The notes: generated from the sequence alone by a model not told the origin. Counted from the stretch's first letter, positions 1-7,025 are shown. The stretch is 7,635 bases of DNA from Negativicutes bacterium (GCA_009930275.1 RZYP01000095.1:1-7635), one strand, 5' to 3'. Numbers and translations are program-made.

Positions 1-93
1 AAATCTTTGTACTTCCATTGCCGAAAACTCTGCATTTTGATTGCCGAATTCTTTGTACTTGAACTGCCGAAAATTCTGTACTTTACTTTGCCG
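1..93. repeat. Four tandem 23-24 base repeats (putative transposase-binding sites)
   Basis: The units are 1-23, 24-46, 47-69 and 70-93. Each starts with an A-rich run, has a core like CTTTGTACTT or TCTGTACTTT, and ends in TGCCG. Units 1 and 3 are the most alike; unit 2 has TGCATTTT in place of TGTACTT. They are contiguous with no unique spacers. The array is cut by the window edge, so more units may lie to the left. Confidence 0.8.
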
Positions 94-99
94 TTTCCA
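1..99. mobile_element. Probable end of an IS21-like insertion sequence (partial, runs off the left edge)
   Basis: Seen directly: the first 93 bases are four imperfect tandem repeats, each ending in TGCCG on the plus strand, followed by a boundary that reads TTTCCA on the plus strand (TGGAAA on the minus strand). Up to base 100 the minus strand encodes normal type III Mod sequence; from base 99 leftward the family pattern is lost. Known of the family: IS21 elements carry several tandem transposase-binding repeats of about 20 bases at each end and terminate in 5'-TG...CA-3', which fits. Inferred: this is one end of such an element inserted into mod, with istA/istB lying to the left. No transposase is visible, so the family is tentative, and the exact boundary could be off by a few bases. 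Another repeat-ended element is the main alternative. Confidence 0.6.
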
Positions 100-1755
100 C
101 CAGTCAAGAAGACATCCAAACAGAAGATCCATATCCGTTCGGTCTTCCTTAATGTTTGACTGAAGCATAGAAATCATATCTTGTGTGTAATCGCCCGCAG
201 CATAGTAAACATCGTTCATATTCGTATCGTCGAGCTTCAAGACACGGAAACCAATATCTAGGTTTGGGGCAGTTAAGCCAGCTTCCGCTTTGACTTTGTC
301 ACCGGCACGGCGGATACGCTCTTTACCGATTTCACAGATTGTACTAAAACCTGCCTTCGCAGCCTCCGTACCTTCAGTGCAGCTTTCAGGCAGTTGCACC
401 ATAATGAACTTGCGTTTTCCACCATCCTCAGCGTTCAATTGCATAACTGCATGGGCAGAAGTCGCAGAGCCAGAGAAAAAGTCGAGGATTATATCATTCT
501 CAGAAGAGCCCATTCTTATAAAATCTAAAAGTAAACTAATTGGTTTTGGGAAGTCAAAGATTTTCCCTTCCAATATTTGTTCCACTTCAGCAGTTCCACG
601 TCTGCTGGAATACTTGGTATCTGTTAATAGACTCCTTATAACCTTTTCACTGTGCCGCATTTTTTGAACGATACGATATTCTCCATCGTTAGTTTTATAG
701 CCGATGATTTCCTCAACGAGGTTGTTTTTTGCTTTTTCTTTTCCCCAGCGCCAAACAAACTGCACTCCATTTTTAACGGACTTGGGTGGATATATTTCAA
801 CTGCATGTTCACGTTCTTCAAGACCGATTTCGTAAAAGTCCTTTTCAATTGGTTTGTCTATATACAAGTAAAACGGATAGTAAAGGTTAGGACGATTGTT
901 CTTTGTGAACGCCTCATTGCTGTTATATAGCGGATGAATGTTGAAACCACCACGTTTATCAGAATATTTGAAAGTTTTGTCGAGTACGGGTAGCATATTG
1001 GTTTGTGTAGCAAATGAATTCTTTGCGTAAAATAACGCAAACTCATGCATTTTTCCAATATGCCCATAATCGCGAGCGTTTGGAGTTGAATTAACAATGA
1101 ATAACCCTAAAAAATTACTCTCGCCACAAACTTCATCGCAAATTTTCTTAAGATTTTCGACTTCGTTGTCATCAATGCTAATTATAATTACTCCGTCATC
1201 ACGAAGCATATTCCGTGCTAAAACAAGTCGGGGGTACATCATACTGCACCAATCTGAATGAAAGCGTCCATTTGTTTCCGTGTTGTGGAAAAGACGCCCA
1301 CCATCTTCGTCATACTCGCCCGATTCTTCAGCATAATCTTCACGACTCTGTGAAAAATCATCTCGGTATATAAAATCGTTCCCTGTGTTATATGGAGGAT
1401 CGATATACACCATTTTGACCTTGCCGAGATAACTCTCCTGCAAAAGCTTCAACACGTCGAGGTTGTCACCCTCAATATAGAGGTTCTCGGTGCTGCTCCA
1501 GTCGCGGCTCTCATCGAGGCTGGGGCGGAGCGTCTTGCGGATAGGGAGACCAGCTTCTGCAATAGCAGCGCGCTTACCTACCCAGGTAAACTCATATGCT
1601 TCATCAGCTAACACGCCTTCACCCAGCATAGAGCGAAGCAGGTCTATATTTACTTTGCCCTCAACGACTACGCCTGGGAATAGCGAAGCAATTTTCGTTA
1701 CGTTTTCAGCAGTCAAGTCAGGGGTTTCAAATTTCATTTTTTCAGGATTGTTCAT
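1..1755 (-). CDS. mod: Type III restriction-modification DNA methyltransferase (Mod), 3' end replaced by an insertion sequence
   Basis: Site-specific adenine methyltransferase of a type III restriction-modification system; it recognises the target, methylates it with S-adenosylmethionine and normally forms a complex with Res. The frame was read by eye from the ATG at 1755. The catalytic motif DPPYNTG is at residues 119-125 and the SAM-binding motif DFFSGS at 425-430; this order, catalytic before SAM-binding, is the beta class typical of Mod. Residues 210-400 would be the target recognition part. Native sequence ends at about residue 552 (base 100), just after LLFGCLLDW; family members usually continue for roughly 80-100 more residues. 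The frame then stays open for 33 unrelated codons to the window edge, inside the putative insertion sequence. The start overlaps the preceding gene by ATGA and has a strong AAGGAGG site at 1765-1771. No stop or frameshift was seen in the native part. Function is probably damaged or lost. Confidence 0.88.
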   Translation of the reverse strand, partial: MNNPEKMKFETPDLTAENVTKIASLFPGVVVEGKVNIDLLRSMLGEGVLADEAYEFTWVGKRAAIAEAGLPIRKTLRPSLDESRDWSSTENLYIEGDNLDVLKLLQESYLGKVKMVYIDPPYNTGNDFIYRDDFSQSREDYAEESGEYDEDGGRLFHNTETNGRFHSDWCSMMYPRLVLARNMLRDDGVIIISIDDNEVENLKKICDEVCGESNFLGLFIVNSTPNARDYGHIGKMHEFALFYAKNSFATQTNMLPVLDKTFKYSDKRGGFNIHPLYNSNEAFTKNNRPNLYYPFYLYIDKPIEKDFYEIGLEEREHAVEIYPPKSVKNGVQFVWRWGKEKAKNNLVEEIIGYKTNDGEYRIVQKMRHSEKVIRSLLTDTKYSSRRGTAEVEQILEGKIFDFPKPISLLLDFIRMGSSENDIILDFFSGSATSAHAVMQLNAEDGGKRKFIMVQLPESCTEGTEAAKAGFSTICEIGKERIRRAGDKVKAEAGLTAPNLDIGFRVLKLDDTNMNDVYYAAGDYTQDMISMLQSNIKEDRTDMDLLFGCLLDWWKRQSKVQNFRQFKYKEFGNQNAEFSAMEVQRF

Positions 1756-2648
1756 TGACGGTGTCCTCCTTGTTGATCCTTACGGAATGTTCCTATTTGG
1801 TTTATCGCGGCTTTTAATACCTGAAAACAAATCAGTGCGGTATGCTTGTCGGGGAAAAAGTTTGTACTCATTTGCTCATATGGATGAATGTAATTTCTGA
1901 AATCACGCACAACATAGCTGAACTTCTTAACATCCTGCTTCAGAAGTCCCACCTCAGACGCGGCATCTATATAGTTATTTAGCGTCCAGTTAGGAAAAGT
2001 TCTTACTTTGCCAGTATCCTTGTCTTTCGGAGCACAAGAGGTTTGATTGAACTGTTGTGGATGGGTTACCGCCATACCAAGCAGTATTCCCTCCATAATG
2101 CTCCCAATTAATAAAATAGATGCCAACGGTGCCTCACCACCTATACAAGTTTCGACCTCTTTAAGTCGCAATTTGATTATTTCACTCACATTCGAGTCCA
2201 AACCCAACGAGTCAATGTTGACATCGAAGGTCATCTTAAGAAACTCGTCTTCCTTTATCTCGGTGGTTGCACTTTTGCCGCTGTTAACAATAACTTTGTC
2301 GAGTCGTTTGAATGTGATTGTATCGTTATCACGTATAACCACCCACTTATCAAAAGCCAAATATTGATTGAAATCTGCAATCAGGGTGTCCAATTCAGCT
2401 ATTCGCCCTATATAATTCACGACGGCAAAAGTATTACGAATACACTTATCTAATTCGGGCTTTCCATTAATCTGTTGTAATTTTTCATCGGTGTATACCC
2501 ATCTCGATGGGAAGCCCTGTGCATACACATCATTAAAGCCTAACTGATTGAAAAAACTGACGAGTTCGTAGCCTTTCCGGTAGTCTGCTGTGTTATCGCC
2601 ATTTATGATAATTCGAAGTTTTTCGAGTGTCTTTGCACTAAGTTGCAT
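1752..2648 (-). CDS. HEPN-like accessory protein of the restriction-modification operon (298 residues)
   Basis: I recognise the general family as an uncharacterised one found near restriction-modification and abortive-infection genes, but no experimentally defined function. The N-terminal part (about 1-100) has a conserved-looking block GFPSRWVYTDEKL at 45-57 followed by ING at 60-62. The C-terminal part (about 155-290) is predicted helical and contains RDFRNYIHP at 248-256, giving R248-x6-H255, which matches the R-x4-6-H signature of HEPN ribonucleases and resembles the C-terminal domain of Abi-type proteins. Inferred role: a nucleic-acid-acting, perhaps toxic RNase component that backs up the methyltransferase. 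It is cytosolic; no signal peptide or membrane segment is evident. The start overlaps the DUF4391 stop by one base (TAATG) with GGAGGG at 2658-2663 upstream, and its stop overlaps the mod start (ATGA), so it is almost certainly co-translated with both. HEPN domains can also be catalytically inert, so activity is uncertain. Confidence 0.85.
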   Translation of the reverse strand: MQLSAKTLEKLRIIINGDNTADYRKGYELVSFFNQLGFNDVYAQGFPSRWVYTDEKLQQINGKPELDKCIRNTFAVVNYIGRIAELDTLIADFNQYLAFDKWVVIRDNDTITFKRLDKVIVNSGKSATTEIKEDEFLKMTFDVNIDSLGLDSNVSEIIKLRLKEVETCIGGEAPLASILLIGSIMEGILLGMAVTHPQQFNQTSCAPKDKDTGKVRTFPNWTLNNYIDAASEVGLLKQDVKKFSYVVRDFRNYIHPYEQMSTNFFPDKHTALICFQVLKAAINQIGTFRKDQQGGHRQ

Positions 2649-3259
2649 TATCCCAATCCCTCCAAATCAGCTCTTAACCGTTTTAATTCGCAATTCAATT
2701 CCACTTGGCGGTTGAACTGCTTCTCACGCAGGATTTTCTTTTCCAGTCCGGCAATCTCACGTTCAAGTTTTTGCCGTAGTTTGTCTTTTTCAACCGCTTC
2801 GGAAATATCTCCCTCTGAATCTAATCTTCCGCCAGCTATATGGCGTGCAAGATTTCCATAAACGGTATCGAGGTTTAATCCGTCAAGCTTTAGCGTGCAT
2901 CCATCAATTCGAAACCAGTCAGAGTTGTAGAATGTACCTGATGCTTCGATCCAAGTTTGAGCAACATTTTCAAAAGTCAGCACGAATAAAATTTTGTATG
3001 GGATTGCCTTATTTATAGCCGTCAAAACACGTTTATCCAAGCCACGCTGCCGCAAGGAAATTTCAAATACTTGTATTTCTTTAACATCCTCACCGGGAGC
3101 CAAGCCTACTGTAGTATCAGACAGTTTATTTCTCCAGATAATCGATTCAATTTGATTTTTTATGATGTCGCGCAACTGGATAGTCATTGTTGTGTTAGCA
3201 TAAATTTTTTCCTTCGCCACACGCCGGTTGACTTCAGTTGAACGTGGTAATCCTAACAT
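2648..3259 (-). CDS. DUF4391 domain protein
   Basis: A 203-residue protein of the DUF4391 family, recognised from its N-terminal block MLGLPRSTEVNRR, the IIWRNKLS segment at 40-47, the VFEISL strand at 64-69 and the AIPYKILFVLTFE stretch at 85-97. The biochemical function of the family is not known to me; members are typically found beside SNF2-type helicases and type III Mod/Res genes, as here, which suggests a structural or adaptor role in that complex. Residues about 155-200 are rich in Lys, Glu, Arg and Leu and look like a coiled coil, a plausible protein-protein contact. The gene starts four bases after the helicase stop, with its GAGGTGA ribosome binding site overlapping the end of the helicase gene, and its TAA overlaps the next ATG by one base. 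No catalytic motif is evident to me. Confidence 0.9.
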   Translation of the reverse strand: MLGLPRSTEVNRRVAKEKIYANTTMTIQLRDIIKNQIESIIWRNKLSDTTVGLAPGEDVKEIQVFEISLRQRGLDKRVLTAINKAIPYKILFVLTFENVAQTWIEASGTFYNSDWFRIDGCTLKLDGLNLDTVYGNLARHIAGGRLDSEGDISEAVEKDKLRQKLEREIAGLEKKILREKQFNRQVELNCELKRLRADLEGLG

Positions 3260-3263
3260 ATCT

Positions 3264-6200
3264 TCACCTCACCACCAGGAAGCAAATCATCTCAAAGTCA
3301 TCCAGACCGCTTATCTTGTTATTTAAGGCTGAGGTGCCGCCTATATTAAAAAGACTGTCAATGTCGTTTTCCTCTTTCACTTCAATGATGGATGTTATTG
3401 CATCTGTAAGAAGGGTTGAGATACTTTGCATATCCCGACCATCTTTTGTCTCAATATTAAACTCACGGCAAACATCCATGACCGGGGTGTTTATTCCTTT
3501 GCATAGTGACCTGAATTTATCGAGAAGTTCCTTAGGGGAAAGATGATCACAGATTACTTCCCCATCCGTTCCAACATAAACCATATAAAATGGGTGAAGT
3601 CGGTTTTGCATGTCTATATTTACACTGTTATTCAAGTTCTTGAGAACGAACACGACTCCAGGAGGGCAATCCTCTGAAGCGGGAACCACAGCGTGAAGTC
3701 CGTAGGGGATAGTATCCATGTCGCCGTTTTGTTTTACATATTCAAGCAGATCAAGCCGGAATTCATTCAAACCCAAGTCCATAATTGATATACCTGATTG
3801 CATATCTTCGATATCCACAACTTCTTCCTGAAGTCGTTTAAGTTGTGCTTTGCGGTATTCGAGATCGCCCTTTTCTTCTGCATTGATCAGATCGTCATCG
3901 CCAGTGGCTGTCATGATCGAAATGCGCATCCTAGTTTCGACTCGTCCTTTAAGAGAGAGGTATTCATCCAGATCCACGTCTGGCCAGAAATTAACAAGTT
4001 GAATTACAGCATTATGGCTGCCGATACGATCAATACGTCCAAAGCGCTGGATAATGCGAACCGGATTCCAATGAATGTCATAATTAACACAGTAATCACA
4101 GTCTTGGAGGTTCTGGCCTTCTGAAATACAATCCGTTGCAATCAAAACGGAAATATCATCTCGATTGTTTGGCATTAATAGGTTCTTATCCTTAGAAATC
4201 GGCGAAAACAATGTCAGCACGTCATTCATGGATGCTCTTTGCCCCTTGATGGTGGTCCTGCCATCTACACTTCCCGTAATTATTGCTGAGTCCAAGGCAA
4301 ATTGCGACTTCACGAAAGCACTTACGTTCTTGTAAAGATACTCGGCTGTATCGGAGAATGCTGAAAAAATCAGGATTTTTCGATTCCCTTCGTTAATTGG
4401 ATTATTTAGTTTGCTCTCAATCAGCCCTAAAAGAGTTTGGAGCTTGGTATCATGTTCAGGTGTAATATCATCGATCATGATTTTTAGAAGACCTAACGTT
4501 TCAGCATCTTCGGAGAGCCTATCTCGCCAAGACTTATAATCCATATCTGCAAGATCAATTTTTATACTATGCTCAGCTGCAAAGTATTCTGTATTGCGGT
4601 CATCATCATCGAAATCAACATCATCACCAACAAGTTCGCGCCCTTTGATAACTGAGCCACCCCCTGATGTGAACGCATCGATCTCATCAATTGTGTCGTC
4701 AATGAGCTTCTTAACGCGACCTAAGGTTAACCGAAAGGACTCCACAGAGCTTTCAAGTCGTTTCAAGAGGTTAATGCTCATCAAACGGCGTATTCCCATT
4801 TCTCGCCCTGCACGGTTTATATTAATCGACGTGTCGACATACTTGCCCAATTGGCTGGGGAAGATGAAGTCGGTTGGTATATATACAGAGAGGTTTAGTC
4901 TCATTAATTGCTCATAAATCTCACTGTAATTGATTGTTCCTTCTAAGTTGCTGAGACGCGGACGAAGGGAAAGCGGCTTTAATCGTTCCGGGAATGAACC
5001 AATCTCATTCATGTTGTAATATTTTTCGATGTGTTTACGAGAACGAGCAATGGTTACGCTGTCAAGCACTTCAAAAAAGTCGAAATCCAGAGATTTCAGG
5101 AGCATCTCAGTAGTTCGTTCACCATCATTCTGTTTATTCCAATAGTTAAATACCTTCTGTGCATTTCGGAATATTTCATCAATCGGTCGTTTCGTTCCCA
5201 GCTTGTCATTAATAAGGCTTGGGTTACCTTCGTAAGCCAATTCAAGCTGATTTCTCAGGTCAATAAAACGGTTGTTGACCGGGGTTGCTGAAAGCATCAG
5301 CACCTTTGTCTTAACGCCAGCACGAATGACACGGTTCATGAGTCGAAGGTAGCGATTTTCGCGGCGATCATCACCATAGACTTCGCCGCCGTTTCTGAAG
5401 TTATGAGACTCATCGATTACGACTAGGTCATAGTTGCCCCAGTTTAGTCTGCTCAAATCCAAACCATTTGATTTTCCTCGTTCTCTGGAGAGGTCAGTAT
5501 GGTAAAGGACGTCATACCTTAATCGATCTGCTGCAATGGGATTATTGACATAGTTATCTTTAAAAGTATTCCAGTTATCTGACAGTTTTTTCGGGCAAAG
5601 GACAAGTACAGAGCGATTTCGGTTCTCGTAATATTTCATGACAGCAAGTGCGGTAAATGTCTTACCAAGTCCTACGCTATCAGCGAGGATGCATCCATTG
5701 AATGTTTCGAGCTTATTGATTATTGCAAGGGCTGCATCCTTCTGAAATGTATAAAGCTTATTCCAAATCTTACTTTCCTTAAATCCGGTAGCTTCATTTG
5801 GTAGTACATCCTCAGAAATATCTTCCAGAAATTCATTGAAGATATTATAGATTGCAACAAAATATATAAATTCCGGAGCATTTTCGTTATAAGCAGCGGT
5901 AATGCCGTCAATGACTTGCTCCGTCACATCCTGCATCAGATTTTTGTCATTCCAAATCTGTCCAAACATGCGAACGTATTCGTCTGAAAGTGGTGCAAAC
6001 ATTTTATTGACCGGATTGATAATGTTGTTACCGCGTTCGCACCCAATGTCAGCAGTTGTGAAGCTATGGAGTGGCATATAAGTTTTGGGCTCTTCACCAA
6101 TTACATTCATAAAACCGCTAATGTTCCCACCAGTTAAGTTTGAGCGGAATTTCACTTTCTTACGAATCCAATCCGCACATTCGCGAGCAATCGCCTTCTG

Positions 6201-6497
6201 TGTCAATTCGTTGCGGAGCTTCACTTCAAACTCAGTACCATACAGGGAGCGCTCACGATCCAGGCGTGGAATATAAAATTCCCGTTTTTCTTTTGGCGCT
6301 TTCTCGTGTAGAAATGTCGGGGAGGTGAAAATAAAGCGCAACTCTTCAATGCCATCAAGCTGTTTCTTGAGGGCCTGGTATGCGTATATAGAAAAACATG
6401 CCGCCGCTATGGACAGCTTGTCTCCTTTTTTTATTGTAACCATCAAATCGTCTTTGACGGTTTTGCTGACGTTATCCAACAATTCCGGCATTTGCAT
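3264..6497 (-). CDS. SNF2-type (superfamily 2) helicase/translocase with PLD-like N-terminal region
   Basis: A 1077-residue ATP-dependent DNA translocase. Superfamily 2 motifs are intact: Walker A GLGKT at 276-280, Walker B DESH at 362-365, SAT at 403-405, motif V ATDCISEGQNLQ at 787-798 and motif VI QRFGRIDRIG at 817-826 with both arginines. Residues about 20-60 (KGDKLSIAAACFS..., then LRFIFTSP) resemble the start of the phospholipase D-like domains fused to such helicases, but I see no intact HxK...D motif, so nuclease activity is doubtful. A long segment (about 410-700) separates the RecA lobes and includes an acidic patch DDVDFDDDDR at 625-634. The C-terminal 230 residues match nothing I can name. 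The ATG at 6497 is preceded by GAGGG at 6504-6508; a second ATG two codons on is a minor alternative. It is the first gene of a four-gene packed cluster with DUF4391, the HEPN-like protein and Mod, suggesting a DNA-remodelling or restriction role in a defence complex. Confidence 0.93.
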   Translation of the reverse strand: MQMPELLDNVSKTVKDDLMVTIKKGDKLSIAAACFSIYAYQALKKQLDGIEELRFIFTSPTFLHEKAPKEKREFYIPRLDRERSLYGTEFEVKLRNELTQKAIARECADWIRKKVKFRSNLTGGNISGFMNVIGEEPKTYMPLHSFTTADIGCERGNNIINPVNKMFAPLSDEYVRMFGQIWNDKNLMQDVTEQVIDGITAAYNENAPEFIYFVAIYNIFNEFLEDISEDVLPNEATGFKESKIWNKLYTFQKDAALAIINKLETFNGCILADSVGLGKTFTALAVMKYYENRNRSVLVLCPKKLSDNWNTFKDNYVNNPIAADRLRYDVLYHTDLSRERGKSNGLDLSRLNWGNYDLVVIDESHNFRNGGEVYGDDRRENRYLRLMNRVIRAGVKTKVLMLSATPVNNRFIDLRNQLELAYEGNPSLINDKLGTKRPIDEIFRNAQKVFNYWNKQNDGERTTEMLLKSLDFDFFEVLDSVTIARSRKHIEKYYNMNEIGSFPERLKPLSLRPRLSNLEGTINYSEIYEQLMRLNLSVYIPTDFIFPSQLGKYVDTSININRAGREMGIRRLMSINLLKRLESSVESFRLTLGRVKKLIDDTIDEIDAFTSGGGSVIKGRELVGDDVDFDDDDRNTEYFAAEHSIKIDLADMDYKSWRDRLSEDAETLGLLKIMIDDITPEHDTKLQTLLGLIESKLNNPINEGNRKILIFSAFSDTAEYLYKNVSAFVKSQFALDSAIITGSVDGRTTIKGQRASMNDVLTLFSPISKDKNLLMPNNRDDISVLIATDCISEGQNLQDCDYCVNYDIHWNPVRIIQRFGRIDRIGSHNAVIQLVNFWPDVDLDEYLSLKGRVETRMRISIMTATGDDDLINAEEKGDLEYRKAQLKRLQEEVVDIEDMQSGISIMDLGLNEFRLDLLEYVKQNGDMDTIPYGLHAVVPASEDCPPGVVFVLKNLNNSVNIDMQNRLHPFYMVYVGTDGEVICDHLSPKELLDKFRSLCKGINTPVMDVCREFNIETKDGRDMQSISTLLTDAITSIIEVKEENDIDSLFNIGGTSALNNKISGLDDFEMICFLVVR

Positions 6498-6503
6498 AAT
6501 TTT

Positions 6504-6508
6504 CCCTC
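6504..6508 (-). promoter_or_regulatory. Ribosome binding site of the helicase gene
   Basis: GAGGG on the minus strand, six bases before the ATG at 6497, supports that start over the in-frame ATG two codons downstream. Confidence 0.6.
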
Positions 6509-6547
6509 ATTTCTAAGAGTATTTTGATCCTTAAATTTCGTTGTTTG

Positions 6548-6561
6548 ATTGTTCGAACGAT
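6548..6561. promoter_or_regulatory. Palindrome in the helicase leader (candidate operator)
   Basis: The perfect palindrome GTTCGAAC (6551-6558) extends to ATnGTTCGAACnAT with one mismatched pair. It lies between the candidate operon promoter and the helicase start, in the gap after the regulator gene. A site for the neighbouring helix-turn-helix protein is an inference only; the same motif was not found elsewhere in the regulatory regions of the window. Confidence 0.3.
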
Positions 6562-6598
6562 TTTACACATTTATTAACCTTGTTTATTTCCAAGTTAA

Positions 6599-6625
6599 AT
6601 TATAACGACAAAATTATTCTTTCAA
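6599..6625 (-). promoter_or_regulatory. Candidate promoter of the helicase-DUF4391-HEPN-mod operon
   Basis: On the minus strand a perfect -10 TATAAT (6599-6604) follows TTGAAA (6620-6625, five of six matches to the -35 consensus) with a 15-base spacer, shorter than the usual 17. Transcription would start near 6592, about 95 bases before the helicase ATG. It would allow expression of the operon apart from the regulator gene upstream. Confidence 0.45.
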
Positions 6626-6642
6626 AGCGCATGTAATAATGC

Positions 6643-6852
6643 CTACTTTTGGATAGGCACAATTTCCATAATGTCCCCAAAATCACAATCAAGCACTCGG
6701 CAGATCTTAACGAGCACTTCCATGGAAACATATTCGTTATTCGAAAGTTTAGTGAGGGTGTTAGGACTGATTCCTGTAGCAAGTCGAAGATCCGTTTTTT
6801 TCATGCTTTTATCGATCAGAAGTTTAAAGAGTTTGTTGTAGCTGACATCCAT
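6643..6852 (-). CDS. Small Cro/C1-type (XRE, YozG-like) helix-turn-helix regulator
   Basis: A 69-residue DNA-binding protein made almost entirely of one helix-turn-helix domain. The pattern is typical: SYNKLFKLLIDKSMKKTDL (helix 1 into helix 2), the turn ATGIS at 25-29, recognition helix PNTLTKLSNNE at 30-40, then VLVKICRVLDCDFGDIMEI closing the fold. It probably binds DNA as a dimer and controls the island; regulators of this kind often stand first in restriction-modification and toxin-like operons to set the order or level of expression. The start at 6852 has GAGGTG (6860-6865) seven bases upstream and an extended -10 promoter further up. It is 145 bases ahead of the helicase and on the same strand, so it may be co-transcribed with it, in addition to the separate promoter. 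Target sites are not proven. Confidence 0.9.
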   Translation of the reverse strand: MDVSYNKLFKLLIDKSMKKTDLRLATGISPNTLTKLSNNEYVSMEVLVKICRVLDCDFGDIMEIVPIQK

Positions 6853-6901
6853 AAATTCACACCTCGTTTATAAGGATTACAATACATTGCCTATCTATTC
6901 G

Positions 6902-6931
6902 ATTATATCACGATGAATTCCCAAATGGCAG
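6902..6931 (-). promoter_or_regulatory. Promoter of the regulator gene (extended -10)
   Basis: The minus strand reads TGATATAAT, a perfect TATAAT (6902-6907) with the TG of an extended -10. A weak -35-like CTGCCA (6926-6931, four of six matches) lies 18 bases upstream. The start point would be near 6895, giving a leader of about 40 bases before the ATG at 6852. An inverted repeat, AAATAT at 6934-6939 with ATATTT at 6944-6949, lies just upstream of the -35 and could be a binding site. Confidence 0.55.
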
Positions 6932-7025
6932 AAAAATATATAGATATTTGCGAATTTCTCTTTGAAAATCGTTTTTTCTATATAGGATTACGATTTTGGG
7001 TGTGAATATGTGCTGACAAGGCATT

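Noticed and set aside
1..93. CRISPR array
   Set aside because: The units are contiguous, degenerate and without unique spacers; they fit transposon-end repeats far better.
290..930. Plus-strand open frames opposite mod
   Set aside because: They lie antisense to a continuous methyltransferase frame with clear catalytic motifs, lack ribosome binding sites and match no family.
100..1755. Phase-variable simple repeats within mod
   Set aside because: Many type III mod genes switch by repeat slippage, but no tandem short repeats were seen in the native part of this gene.
3238..6516. Plus-strand open frames of 60-110 residues opposite the helicase
   Set aside because: All are antisense shadows of the intact 1077-residue helicase and have composition unlike real proteins.
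6641..6658. Terminator after the regulator gene
   Set aside because: GCCTA/TAGGC forms only a five-pair stem with an eight-base loop, overlaps the gene end and has no T run, so it is too weak to call.
6600..6782. 60-residue minus-strand frame overlapping the regulator
   Set aside because: It is an out-of-frame reading of the helix-turn-helix gene, which has the better motif pattern and ribosome binding site.
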